Positions 23,655 through 36,840 of a DNA stretch of 64,000 bases are shown here, one piece after another. Position 1 is the first letter of the stretch. Every line of letters begins with the position of its first letter. Made by a program: the position numbers and the translations under genes. This DNA comes from Pholiota molesta (lineage: Eukaryota; Basidiomycota; Agaricomycetes; Agaricales; Strophariaceae): assembly GCA_014925825.1 (NCBI GenBank), contig JACGCK010000157.1:41276-105275 (forward strand), in the 5' to 3' direction. The notes beneath the pieces were generated by a model. It saw only the letters and a list, made by a program, of their open reading frames with translations, ran no database searches and was not told the origin of the DNA.

Positions 23655-24679
23655 TCACTCCAAGGTAATCACCCGCATGCGCTCCAGCGTATCCCAGCTG
23701 GGCAGCCCAAACAGCTCCGGCAGCTTATTCCACATCAGCGCGCTGTCCGCCACACACAGCTGCTTGAACGCGGCATTGCACACCGCGCAGAAGTCCTTGT
23801 CGTACACATCCGAGTGGTCCTCGAAGTAGTCCAGGAAGCCCGCCATGTCCCACCCGCTCAGGATGTCCGCGCAGTGCTGCCGCGTCGCCGCGCACGCTGT
23901 GCCCGTGCAGCCCTCCAGCGGCGCGCCCGCGAGCTTCGCCATGTTCACCGCGTTGCGGTGCTGCATCGAGAGCAGCTTCTGCCGCCCGACGATCGCCATG
24001 CGCTTGTCCTCCCAGCCGAACGCGAGCTCCTCCTCGCCCCACGGCGCCGAGTCGAGCGTCTTCTCGAAGGGGTGGCTGCTGACGCAGTACAGGATGGAGG
24101 GGAGCAGCCAGGTGAGGTCGAACTCCCGCGCGATGCGGAAGGCCGCGAACGGCGTGTTGTCGACCGGGGGATGGTGCGGAGCGCGTCGCGCTGTCGCCAC
24201 CCTTCGAGGGTCATGGGGAACGTCGAGGAGAGGTGGTGCAGTGCTCGCCTGCGCAGGTATTGGACATCGTACTTGAGGCTGAGACGCAGGACGGCCTCCA
24301 CGATGGGCAGCTCGGTCGGGGCAGGCGGCGGCTCAAAATAGCTTTTATGACCATACGTGGTCACTAATTGGTCGCGATGAACGGAAGAAGCAACACACCT
24401 CGAGTCGAATACAGCCTTCAGGAAGAATGCCATGTCCTTCGCAGAGTCGTATACGGTGACAATGGGGCACCCCTCCATCATGGCATTCCCTCCCTCTGGT
24501 GCTGGGAACGCCAGCATGTCTTTGAAGACAGACGAGCGGGCGCCCAGCAGTCCGCTGTAGACACGGAAGAGCGACTTCTCGGCCTTGAGAATCAAGTTCC
24601 CATCCTCGAACCAGAGGTCTTCGACTGGCGCAGCCTCGTCGTGGATGTGCTCTGCGGAGGGTAGGTCGTTTCTGGTCAT
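23655..24679 (-). CDS. BTB/POZ domain protein with one-base frameshift
   Basis: The start at 24679 leads into a fungal BTB domain: LWFEDGNLILKAEKSLFRVY, GLLGARSSVFKDMLAFPAPE and CPIVTVYDSAKDMAFFLKAV. An intron of about 57 bases (near 24344-24400) joins FDS to SYFEPPPAPTELPIVEAVLR. The next stretch LSLKYDVQYLRRRALHHLSS is typical of the post-BTB helices. The frame then breaks: WRQRDALRTIP continues correctly only in another frame (VDNTPFAAFRIAREFDLTWL), which runs to the stop at 23655. The break is at a run of five C on the coding strand (24166-24170); one additional C restores the family consensus. So either a sequence error or a recent inactivating mutation is present. BTB proteins of this type are often adaptors or transcription-linked; the role here is unknown. 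Confidence 0.82.
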
Positions 24680-25585
24680 GATTATATAGCAGTCACCTTG
24701 AACACAGGGGTATATCGTCGCAGGGAACGCGATAAAGAATGTCGGGAATAGCTGGGAGGGAGGTGGTGGTATCGGGAGAAGGAGAGAATAAAATTTAAAC
24801 AGGTATTTCCACCATGGGGAAGGGTCAATGTACAGCAGAGGGTGCGGGGACTAAAAATTCAGACTCTCACGTACAAAAATGCACCTCCTCGATCATATGA
24901 CTCACCCGATCAGGGTCCTCATTAACTTTAACGCCCGTCCCAATCTAGCGCGCTTGCATTGGCGCTCGCCTGCTCCTTGGCCATCCATGCCCCAGTCAAC
25001 ACATAGCGTCAGAAATTCGGTTCACTCTTACAATTAGACCAAGGAAATAAACACGAATGGCGCCAGCTAAACTGCTTGATCCGAACTGACGCTCAGATAT
25101 ACGGTGGTTATGTAAAATGATGGCTTGATACAAAGCTTGATGTATACCCGATTCATAATTGCAGCGTGTAATCTTATCTTCTTCTTCGAAATAAGTAATG
25201 ACTTGTAAGCTAGACGATCGCTTGTAAGGATAAGTCATGATAAAGCAGATAGCTTGACACTATGCAGTCGTCACTATTATCAAGTTCTCGGCGAGATTCA
25301 GACGTTCAAGTGTTATGCATTTATGAGCTATGGCCGCTGAGCGAGCGCTGAGAATGTCCAAGATACATATTTAGCAATGACAAGTGATTCTCACCGAGCC
25401 TCACTTACGCCCCAAAATTGTAGCTGTCACCCGAGGAAATAACGCCGTCTCATAGCCCCCACCCACGAGGCATTGCGCTAATGCGTGTTCGGTGCATTAT
25501 GTACCTTTCGAAAGTACCAATGGATTCGATGATTCGATAGCATGTTGGACCAGGACCCCCGAAAGCCCACTGTGATGTTTGTTTT
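24680..25585. other. intergenic region upstream of the BTB gene
   Basis: About 900 bases, AT-rich, with no supported gene. It should contain the BTB promoter on the minus strand. The right end adjoins a repeat array. Confidence 0.5.
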
Positions 25586-25745
25586 CAATCCGCACACAAA
25601 TGGGCCCACCGCAGGCGAAGCTCAGTACCCAACCCGCACACAAAAGGCAGATTTTTGGACGGAAGTCCGTTCGAAAAGTCCGCATATACCTATCCTCCGG
25701 ACGGAAGGTCCGTTTGATAATCCGCATACTAGTACGGAGCGCCGG
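25586..25745. repeat. array of degenerate repeats with CCGCAYA core (left cluster)
   Basis: Four copies of a CCGCACA/CCGCATA core lie at about 25589, 25626, 25677 and 25717, spaced 37-51 bases. The two last copies belong to a clear 40-base tandem unit: GGACGGAAGTCCGTTCGAAA then AGTCCGCATA (from 25659), and GGACGGAAGGTCCGTTTGAT then AATCCGCATA (from 25699). The first copies (ATCCGCACACAAATGGG) resemble those of the right cluster at 26245. Its origin is unclear; a decayed mobile element is possible. Confidence 0.6.
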
Positions 25746-25929
25746 CGAAATATTTTACCATACCAGGGTCTTCATCTCCTGAGCAACAAGTTCGGGTGGT
25801 TTGAATTTTTGAACACTAGATAGACTGGTTTAAGTACTCTTTGCCTACGCTGTAAATTCTCGTGATCTGTCGAAATCCTGTTTCCCATAATCACATCACC
25901 AAACGCAGAATAACCTCCTCATTGATATA

Positions 25930-26243
25930 ATCGGGGAGGCAACAAGAAGAGCGTACCGACGAGAGCATAGAAACGAGCAAGAGCGCGCGTGTAGCGCGGA
26001 GAGAGGCTGGACGCGCCAAGCTGGGGTTATTGCCTTCAGTGCCACTGGACGTGCTTTGCGAGGTTCGCAGTTCTCTTCCTACTTGAAAACCACTCCTTGA
26101 ACATTTTGCAGATATTAAGTCACCTCGCGCCGCTCGATCTTTTTCGCCTTGCGCGAACGACCAAAGAATTGAGAAAGTTACTTTTGCATCGTTCGGCAAC
26201 TTCTGTCTGGATGGCCGCATTGAGTAATTCGAAGGACTGTCGA
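25930..26243 (+). pseudogene. F-box gene fragment
   Basis: The open stretch from about 25939 encodes RREAGRAKLGLLPSVPLDVL, and an intron (26065-26111) joins it to ILSHLAPLDLFRLARTTKEL followed by RKLLLHRSATSVWMAAL. This is an unmistakable Agaricomycete F-box of the LARTTK subtype. No in-frame ATG precedes it before a stop codon near 25933, and the conserved text stops abruptly at about 26235, where a repeat cluster with CCGCATA cores begins. The usual 400-residue C-terminal region is absent. I read it as a fragment truncated at both ends. It may have been cut by, or captured in, the surrounding repeats. Confidence 0.7.
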
Positions 26244-26335
26244 GGATCCGCATACAAATCGGCGCAGCCGGAGGTCAGTTGGAGAATCCGCATACAAACC
26301 GGGCTCGCAGAGCCGCCAAAAGTCCGCATATAGAT
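26244..26335. repeat. array of degenerate repeats with CCGCATA core (right cluster)
   Basis: Three copies lie at about 26248, 26285 and 26318: ATCCGCATACAAATCGG, ATCCGCATACAAACCGG and AAAAGTCCGCATATA. The last 15 bases are identical to a stretch of the left cluster around 25672. The array begins exactly where the F-box fragment loses similarity. Confidence 0.6.
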
Positions 26336-26601
26336 TTCGCCAGCCCAAAAAAAAACCTTCCAGGGGACATTCTGGGGTCATGTCGGACCTCTTTTCCAGT
26401 ACAATGTATTTATAAAGTGTGTGCACTTCATTCAATAAACATACTTACAGGTACATATCACATTCTCACCACCTAAATATACAACAAATACTGACCACCA
26501 TCACCTTACCTGGATCCTGCAGATCATTTTGAGTCGTCGATGGAAAGGGGCGCGGAGCTTAAAGACCCTGAGCGCACCAAACGCCGCGACGAGATCTTAG
26601 G

Positions 26602-28953
<2,352 letters not shown>

Positions 28954-30238
28954 CGGAGCTGCTGGGGACTGATGACCATCGTAGAATACTTATCGATTTT
29001 ATACGCTTACCGAACGAACGAGCAGTGTCGCGCTGAAGCGGCGCAACTATTCTTAGCCTTTATCATATCAGCTCGGACTCCCAGGGTGAGTCCTTGTCGG
29101 GAAACCAGAAAATTGAATGGACAAGGTGAATGGTTGATTCGTCAGGCGTTTTGTGGATAGTCGTGTCAATCTGGAAGTCTAAGTCAAGGGGTGATCCATA
29201 AGGGGGTCTGTTAGAAGACTGACCATTGACATGTGGCACCCTATGTCGCGATTTCTGACTGGGAAGATGGGCGCGTTCTTTCTCGTCCGGCAGCACTTAG
29301 AAGTGAAAGTTTGAGGAACAAAAAAGGTGCCTCGACGTCGTCCCATCTGCAACTTCGATTCGATGCGAGAGCTCCTTTGTAACTGGCATAGAAATACTCC
29401 ATATCGGGGCCGTGCAACTGCATATCTGATTATGATTTTGGTCCATGATTCTGAACTATTGATAGTTTGTGACGATATCAAGGTTGATAGACATCTACTC
29501 ACCTGCAGTCCTGCTCAGCGCCAACCAGGGTTAACTTGAGTCGACACTGTTATTGGTCGGTGGTTCGTGAACCGGAGCAGACATGTCCAACGTTGACAGA
29601 CATCGTGGCAGACCAGTGGCAACTCTGCGCGATTATAATTGGAGCTTCAAAAACGATTGTCGATGATGACTGCAGACAAACTTTACGGCTGAGCTTGGAC
29701 GTTTGCTGAGTCTTGGCTGAGTCTAGATATGGCGATTGCCGATATAATGCCGATGCTTTGCTCCTTAGCCAGCCTCCGTGACGGCCGGGACGAGCCGCTC
29801 CTGAGTCCATAACTCAGGTTATGCCGGCAAGTGTCGCCGCGGCAATTGCACTTCATCGTACATACTAAGTAGCGCATGAATCTGGTAAAAGACAGCGTCT
29901 ACAAATGTTGGCAGCCACAAATCAGCCTTGAGCGCTATCAACAGATAGATGGTGGAGATGTGGGAGTAGAGTAGAGTACTCATTAGTGAAAGTTCAGTGT
30001 TGTCAATCACATTACATTTCAGAAGCCAACAATTCACTCGATTTTGGGGACAAAAGGGGCATGGAAGATTGAGGTTTAGCGCTTAGTTATAGTACGGCTT
30101 ATCACACTGAACCTTTCAATGTATTTGACCGTTCGAGTTTCCAGGTGTCCAAATCACAATTTGATATCATTTTGCGTTGTTGAAATGCTCTAATCAATAT
30201 TGAATGTATTCCTAGGGTGTAATCGAAGCATGTCCTAT
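28954..30238. other. intergenic region between GMC oxidase and reductase genes
   Basis: About 1.3 kb, no supported gene. A TATA-like element on the minus strand (28996-29003) lies about 45 bases upstream of the GMC start codon. The other open frames are short and show no family features. Confidence 0.5.
28996..29003 (-). promoter_or_regulatory. TATA-like element of the GMC oxidoreductase gene
   Basis: On the minus strand the sequence reads GTATAAAATCG, ending about 45 bases before the start codon at 28953. This distance implies a short 5' leader. Motif match only. Confidence 0.45.
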
Positions 30239-31795
30239 TCATTTAAGCGAAGCATGCTCGGATAGCCATCCTCTCGCTTCAAAATCAGCAAAAACGTCAT
30301 TAATAACCTCTGCATAACCTCTGTATTCGAGACCTAGAATGGTCTTCGACTTGTTAGTGTCGTAGAGACTTCTGACGACAGTTTTGAGGCTCGTGTTCCC
30401 TCTTGGTAAGATGCCTTTCTCATAGTATTGCGGCTTCAATGAGTAAATTAGGTCCCCTATTGTATGATCAAGAAGATTATGAGATTCGCGGAGATAAATT
30501 AAAGTAACGAAACACTGACGAAGATCTTGCCAAGTTCTGGTTTCTAAACAGGGATTTTTCAGTAAGATTGTATCAAACGTGAAGGTGCCCCAAGATGTTA
30601 CCTTCTGCAACAATTATTCTTTGCCCTCCCGCCTTTTCCTTGGTCAGAGCGAGTACATGGGCTTTCGATATGTCCTTTGCGTGCACAAATCCGTGCGTCA
30701 TCCCGAGGACTTGGTCACCCATTTCTGTGGACACTACGCTGAACCATATTTTCAGGGATTCGTTTAGGCGATCAACCGTTGGCACGTCCTGAAGAGGTGG
30801 CTAATAATAGCTGGTCTGAGAGATCAAACTTCGACATGTATGATCTGGATAACTTACACCAAGGACCTGAATCGAAGTCAATGATCAGGCTAGAAGAGAA
30901 ATCCAAAGTCTTACCAGAGGAGGATTGAGAACAACCAAATCCCAGCCAATCTCAGATTTGTGCTCTTCGTAAAACGCCCAAGCGGCTGTGCTCAGAGAGC
31001 TGATCAAAAGCGTCCCATCTTAAGATGTCTAATTTGAAAAGCCTACCTTTCTCCGCCAAGGTCTTCGACGCTCGGTATTTCGCATCAGCAGATGATTTAT
31101 TTCCCTGTTCCTTGACGAGCTCTACAAACTCGTCTGCCCAATCTGTTTCGTTGAAATTTCTCGTAACACCCTCCTTGACCGTGCTCAGGACAGCTAAGAT
31201 AGAAGAGGTGATGACAACGCGCTTAATTTGCGATCTATAAAGCGTCACTTATGTCCACATCATGAATCATAAATCCAAAATCTACTGACCCTTGTCTGAG
31301 AGCACTGTTTAAAATACCTACAGTTCCGAGTACTGCAGGTTTGATATAGTCTATAAAAATGAATACCCGTAGTCAACATCAAGTGGCCCGACGGTTTTCA
31401 TAGGATAAGTAGTCTCTGCTGCGTACCGTCTGGATCATCACTGGTGGAAGTGAGAGGTGATGCGAGATGCTCGATAGCCGCAACTCCTTTCACAGCCTCA
31501 TCAAACGCGCCATCCTATCAAGGTACGGTCAAAGAATATCAGTCACCGTACAAGCAAGTATAACTAATTTGGAGTTTGCGTCGAGACCGACCTTGGTGAT
31601 ATCTTCAACCACAACCCATTCGACTCTGTCCCCATATGAGCCAAAATACTCTCGCAGTCTCTTTCCTTTCTCTACAGACCGCACCGTTCCCCGGACGTGG
31701 AATCCTTGTTCAAGTAATGTCTTTATGACCCACATAGCAATGAAGCCATTAGCGCCGGTTACAAGAACCTTAGAGCCTTCGGGGACGATTGGCAT
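30239..31795 (-). CDS. NAD(P)-dependent epimerase/dihydroflavonol reductase-like oxidoreductase
   Basis: An extended short-chain dehydrogenase, related to dihydroflavonol-4-reductase, cinnamyl-alcohol-type reductases and yeast Gre2. The start MPIVPEGSKVLVTGANGFIA carries the NAD(P)-binding TGxxGxxA motif, and MWVIKTLLEQGFHVRGTVRS follows. Later exons contain SQIKRVVITSSILAVLSTVK with the catalytic Ser region and DAKYRASKTLAEK with the YxxxK pair. The C-terminal exon ends KTILGLEYRGYAEVINDVFA and a stop at 30239. About seven short introns occur. It would reduce a carbonyl with NADPH in the cytosol; the substrate cannot be read from sequence. It lies downstream of the GMC oxidase on the same strand with its own promoter. 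Confidence 0.88.
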
Positions 31796-33741
31796 GGTAT
31801 CAGTTGCTCTTCGAGAGAGATCAGAAACTCAAGTGTTTGAATACACGTACTTAAAAATGCTATCTGTCCTGTCTTTTATATAGATGGGGGTACCCCGGGT
31901 TTCGCAGAATGCCCGGGTGTGGATTGATAATCGCTGCTGTTACATTGACACAAATATCACGCAATACTCACCTTTCCTTATTGAACCAAAACTCAAACAG
32001 AAATAGCGAATTCAGATTGCAAGACCCAAAATACATGTCGAATACTTTCGAGTACAGTTGGATTACAGACTTAAGTACATGCATTTCGGCCCGTCTTTAG
32101 CGCTCGGTCATATTTTCATACTCCGATTCAAATAATTTTCGCTTCCATATCGGGCTGTTCTTGTTCGTACTTTGTTCTCTGCGCCAACACTGTGCTCTCA
32201 GTCTCCTTGTCAAATGTCCCTCAAGCGAGATCCGCATTGCCCTCGTGTTGTTTGGAAACTCTATAGAGTGACATGCGTCGTTCTATCTCTTGTTCAACGC
32301 CACCGATAACAATCTCAGGCTTCGTACTTTTGTCGTGCTTTCGTTTCGGTTCTGATGATGCCTGGGCTTACGATATGACGAATTATCTGATGATAATTTA
32401 TCTAAACTTGGGGCTTATGCCGCAGGGGAAGTCATAAAACGCTATCTGGAGGACTGGAAGCCTGCATATGACATGTGACGATAATATTTTTCGAATCATA
32501 CATTATTGTTCCTTGAAAATCATCTATCGAGTTTCTTTATCAATCTCATCCGATGGCTCTGAACGACTCTTTAGCAAGATTTGTAGTTCAACAGCTTCCT
32601 CGCGCATACATTGCCTATAGGACCATTCAATTGTGAACACGTAGTGATTGATCAACTTGTCTCTGCGTCATCAAACTTCAACGTCTTCAACGTCAACGTC
32701 AACATCAATGGTGGCCCCGACGCAGTCGCTCCTGGTAAGCTATTGGCAAACCCGTCGTTGGTCACCAGATTCTAGCTGAATTTGACATCCTTCTAGGGTA
32801 TCCAGATCATGAATGATTCCCAAAGCTACCTATTTTGCCATATTCTGGCCAAGGTACGATTGCTTTCTCCTCCGCTTTGTTGATAATTGTACAAATAATA
32901 AATATCTTTCGCAAACAGGCTCGAAATTCTATCTCTCAAATCGCAACACACAGGACTACTCCAAGTAAAATGAGTTCTTGCTGATCATTCTAATTTCACT
33001 GCTTGGCCAATTTGATGGTGCGCGCTGTGTTTCTAAGCCAAAATAGGACATTCACTTTTCTGGAACAAGGCGCAAGCATGTCTGATTTCACCCACAAATA
33101 ACGCTCCGAGTCCGGCATCGCCCAGTGATCATGTTTCGTCGTTGAAGGGTAATTAATGTCACTTTGCCTCGAGGTGAGCTTCTCATGATGTTCCTGATAC
33201 AGAACAAGGCATATCCTGACGATGCTGGCACCCCTTAGAGCTCTCATCATTACCACCCCCATGAACGACTGTGCGAAGGCGGTTAGACGAGGTTCGCCTT
33301 CCACACAAGAACGCCATGAGGCAAACTACAATCTTGGAATCACTCTCTGGGCCATAATTCGGAACAAGGCCTTCGATTTTGTTTCTCGTCATGTATGGTA
33401 AAGCAGCGATATCAACGACCATCCGTTACCTTTTTTGGACGCGATGGGGTGACATGCCTGGGGCGCTGAAACATGACGATTGGATGCACCATAATCCCTG
33501 CACTGGTATGGAACCCCGTGTATAAAGATGCGAACGGGCCTGCTGAAGTCAAACGTCTGCTCTTTCGGCCACTGCGCGAATCTGAATCTTTGGCCGCATA
33601 CGCTGCGATCACACCCTGAGTTCGTTAGGCGGAAGGTGTGCGCTTTGATTGCCCGCGTGCGTATTTGAATTTCCAGGCCCCCATTCTATCAAAGATTCAT
33701 CGTTCACGGCATCTTGTAGTTTTAAATTCCGCCATTTGTCG
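31796..33741. other. intergenic region between reductase and F-box gene
   Basis: About 1.9 kb. Near the reductase there is a TATA-like box (31873-31881). A short run of TCAACG-type 6-base repeats lies at about 32676-32712. Open frames at 33000-33430 on the minus strand are short and have no recognisable domain. A TATAAAG at 33521 could belong to the F-box gene on the plus strand. Confidence 0.5.
31873..31881 (-). promoter_or_regulatory. TATA-like element of the reductase gene
   Basis: The minus strand reads CTATATAAAAGAC about 80 bases upstream of the start codon at 31795, a normal fungal distance. Confidence 0.5.
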
Positions 33742-35205
33742 ATGAAGCTGAAGACTCGCCTTCGCGACTTTATTTCTGATCATGCTCCCCGTGCATCTGC
33801 GATGTTTCGTCGCCGCTCTTCTACGACACAGACGGCGTCCTGCGTAGATCGCATCCCTCACGAACTCCTTCTTCATATCTTTCACACCATAGTAAACGAT
33901 GACCCTCGGAGAGTTTCCACTCTCACCCACGTATGCTCCAGGTGGCGTCAAGCTGCTTTGTCGAGTGGAAGTCTCTGGTCGCGAATCGTTCTCGTATATC
34001 CTGTGCATTCCCGATGCTTCCCTGGCATTTCGGCCCGATTAACACGTTCAGGAAGCTATCCACTTGATATTCTGTGCGATTTCCGTGATCCAGCGTGGGA
34101 TTGGGACGAAGAGAGTCACTCCTTTCGCTGGCAAGACATGGAGATTATTATGCGCTTGCTGTTGGTTCATGTCGGGCATTGGCGGCGATTCGAGCTCCTG
34201 ACCGACACCTGGGCGCCTATTTTTACGTTCCTGTGGTACACCCGGCGCGTCAAAGATGCGCACTCGTTGGAGACCCTTTCCCTTTCGCGTTGCAATCTGT
34301 ACTTCGCCGCTCGAGGACAGACTTTCCAACCGGCCTCGCTTCGTCAACCCATACCACTCTTTGGCGGTATACCTCTCACCCTCAAATCCGTGTCTCTTGT
34401 AGGCGTTCATATCGATTGGCAACATTCTTCCCTCCGAAATCTCACCGAACTTACACTCAAGTTTCACGCAAGTGATGTGATGCCCACCTTACCCCAGTTC
34501 GACGCCGTATTCCAAGCCTGTCCCGGCCTCTTACGCTTAATCATCTTCGGATGGGGGCCCACCTTCGATCCATCGAGGCCGGCCCTGAGCGGCCAACTGC
34601 GCCTTCCTGCCCTTCAATATTTTTCTTTTGGGTTTTTGGACGTTCCATATTCCCTCCAGCTTCTACCCCTATTCGACTTCCCATCTCTAATCGACCTCGT
34701 TTTAGAGGACGTATCGCGCGCCGTCAGTCCTACTGAGCTTCAGGACGCCACTGAGCTCATTGTGTGGTTCTTCTCGACGGGTTCGCACAGAAGCCTTCGC
34801 CAGCCTAATCGTTTCCCAACACATCAACTTCGAAGCCTGCAAATTCACAACATCAGCTGCGACCCACAGGCGATAGCATCATTTCTCCGAGAAACGGGAT
34901 CGCTCAAACGGCTTGGTTTCTTCAACACCTCCAATGACTTCCTGTCGTTCCTCATTCCACAGATGGGTACCATCGCCCTCTGTCCACAACTCCAAGAATT
35001 ATACTGTCAAGACATGGATCCTGATATCGTCTTCCACGTCGTCTCTTCCCGTCTCGAGTCCATGGGCAACCTGCCACCACTGACAAAAGCAACATTGGAT
35101 TTCTTCCGAGAACCTCGACCCTCTAACGATTCTTTGATTCATGGAAAACTCAAGAGATTGGGAATAGATACGCTAGGAAAATCAGGAAGTGAATCTTCCG
35201 ACTGA
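33742..35205 (+). CDS. F-box protein, single exon, 487 residues
   Basis: The first ATG of this frame is at 33742 (MKLKTRLRDFISDHAPRASA); the frame extends 93 bases further upstream without an ATG, so this start is chosen. The F-box is CVDRIPHELLLHIFHTIVND followed by VSTLTHVCSRWRQAALSSGS and LWSRIVLVYP. Downstream are leucine-rich stretches (LETLSLSRCNLYF, LKSVSLVGVHIDW, LTELTLKFHASDV, LRSLQIHNISCD, LKRLGFFNTSNDF), typical of the LRR-like part of mushroom F-box proteins. A predicted role is substrate recruitment to an SCF ubiquitin ligase. No frameshift or intron was seen. Confidence 0.87.
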   Translation: MKLKTRLRDFISDHAPRASAMFRRRSSTTQTASCVDRIPHELLLHIFHTIVNDDPRRVSTLTHVCSRWRQAALSSGSLWSRIVLVYPVHSRCFPGISARLTRSGSYPLDILCDFRDPAWDWDEESHSFRWQDMEIIMRLLLVHVGHWRRFELLTDTWAPIFTFLWYTRRVKDAHSLETLSLSRCNLYFAARGQTFQPASLRQPIPLFGGIPLTLKSVSLVGVHIDWQHSSLRNLTELTLKFHASDVMPTLPQFDAVFQACPGLLRLIIFGWGPTFDPSRPALSGQLRLPALQYFSFGFLDVPYSLQLLPLFDFPSLIDLVLEDVSRAVSPTELQDATELIVWFFSTGSHRSLRQPNRFPTHQLRSLQIHNISCDPQAIASFLRETGSLKRLGFFNTSNDFLSFLIPQMGTIALCPQLQELYCQDMDPDIVFHVVSSRLESMGNLPPLTKATLDFFREPRPSNDSLIHGKLKRLGIDTLGKSGSESSD

Positions 35206-35376
35206 AATCAGCCCTTGATGATCTAAAGATTCATAACTAATCTTATGAAACATTCACTGCAAATTTAGTGTATAGAAACTGTTTGTATCGTGAATAAAAA
35301 TTGCGTTATCTGCTAAACCTGGAATTGAATTGTCTTTCGAACTTTCAAGTGCCACGATGACGGATGTCTCTGGGCA

Positions 35377-36416
35377 TTGAGGCCTTTGGCGGTCTTGTCC
35401 AGTGCCACTACCGTGACTCTCGACTTGCTCAAGCTACAAGTACACGGCTGGCGACTATGGCAGAAGAAACTCAAGTTCCAGGTGAATTCTCAGCCAGAGC
35501 TTCCCCGCGGCTTGGCCATGCTAACTTTGTTCCTTCGCTCATATCCACTCATGGCACGATGGGTGTTTGATCCAGATATCGCTTTGCAGATGAAAGGGGC
35601 AGCCAACGAGTTGTATTCCAAGCGGGATTTCCAAGGTGCTGCCTCGAAGTACAGCGCGATACTTGATCAATTCTCACAGTCTAATTTGCCTGTGTTTCTC
35701 TGTCCGCTCCAATCGTGCTGCCTGTCTGATAGAACTGGGTTTGTTTGATTTCATTTTCATATTTTTCCTAAGCGCCAACACTCAACCAACTCCTGGGCGC
35801 AGGTCGATACCAGGATGCCGTCCGAGACCTTCAAGACGTAATTTGGGTCAAGGCCACGCCGCCCGAAGGGCATGCACTGACGCACAAAGCCCATTTTCGA
35901 CTTGCACGCTGCTTGTTTGAACTCAGGAAGTATGCAGAAGCGACAAAAGAGATGGAGACGTACCGCGAACTCGTAGGGGGTCAACCCACGCCAGAAGAGA
36001 CGAGCCTCCACGCGAAGATCCTCAGCGCCCGCAATTTACGGCAGGTATGCTATGAGATCAAGGTATTCCCGGAGGATGAGCCTCCTACTGTGATTGTGAA
36101 ACTCGATATGGCACCCATCAAGCTCTGCGCGCCGCATCCCCCAGAGGTCCCGACGAGGAAGTACGTGGCGGGCCTTGTCAAGAAATACGACGGCGGGGTG
36201 CGCAAAGCACACAAGTGGAGTTGCTGGAACTGTCCCGCCCGTGCTGTGGGTCTCGTCCACACACCTTCTTCGTATCTCCATCTATCAGATCCCCAGGTGA
36301 TAGACTTCGCCCAGCCAGTCTGCGTCAATGGCGGAGCGTGCGACAAGGCAGCGAGAGCAATGATGGATTATGAGATGCGGTTGGCTACCAGTGTATTTGG
36401 AGGAAACCGATCATGA
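35377..36416 (+). CDS. TPR protein with Cys-rich C-terminal region
   Basis: The recognisable part starts with LMARWVFDPDIALQMKGAAN, ELYSKRDFQGAASKYSAILD, a TPR helix pair. It resumes in another frame as NRAACLIELG, joined by an intron (about 35736-35802) to RYQDAVRDLQDVIWVKATPP, HFRLARCLFELRKYAEATKE, further TPR text. The C-terminal part has KWSCWNCPARAVGLVH and QPVCVNGGACDKAARAMMDY: a CxxC and a CxxxxxC that could bind zinc, perhaps MYND-like. Start is unresolved: no good ATG fits the N-terminal frame, so 35377 marks where clear coding begins. Between LPVF and NRAAC the frame shifts by one base near the TTT at 35695-35697; removing one T restores a normal TPR. A possible co-chaperone or SET/MYND-related adaptor; function not known. 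Confidence 0.72.
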
Positions 36417-36840
36417 AACGTTCTTAGACTGTTGACAGGTAATTTTCACAGACGATTGTATTTTTATATGGTTCGTATTCGCGATTCAGTTTGTATTTCA
36501 AGTTATCGGATTAAAATTCCCTCTGCTCTGTAAAATTCTGATTTTGCTTTCACCCATGCACCTTTCCGACATCGCACATGAGGACCTATATATCGTCAAC
36601 ACGAGTATCGACATTACCCCGAGAAAATACGGGTCTTGTCGCTATTAAGTGGTACCAGCTACTGTTATGTTACAAGTATAGAGTCCGAACCAAGAATACA
36701 CATACAAAGGGGCAATAACATTAAAGATAACTCAGACAATGTTCGCAGCAGACAATAAATATACCAGCAGGAAAGCGAAGGAAATTTCGAACCCACAGAG
36801 ACCGCCGCTCCGTTCAAAAAATGAATGCAAGATTAGTGTC
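36417..36840. other. convergent intergenic region
   Basis: About 420 bases between the 3' ends of the TPR and metacaspase genes. AT-rich, no gene or hairpin terminator noticed. Confidence 0.5.

Noticed and set aside
33000..33430. Two minus-strand frames that together might be a membrane protein
   Set aside because: No recognisable family, and no consistent splicing between them.
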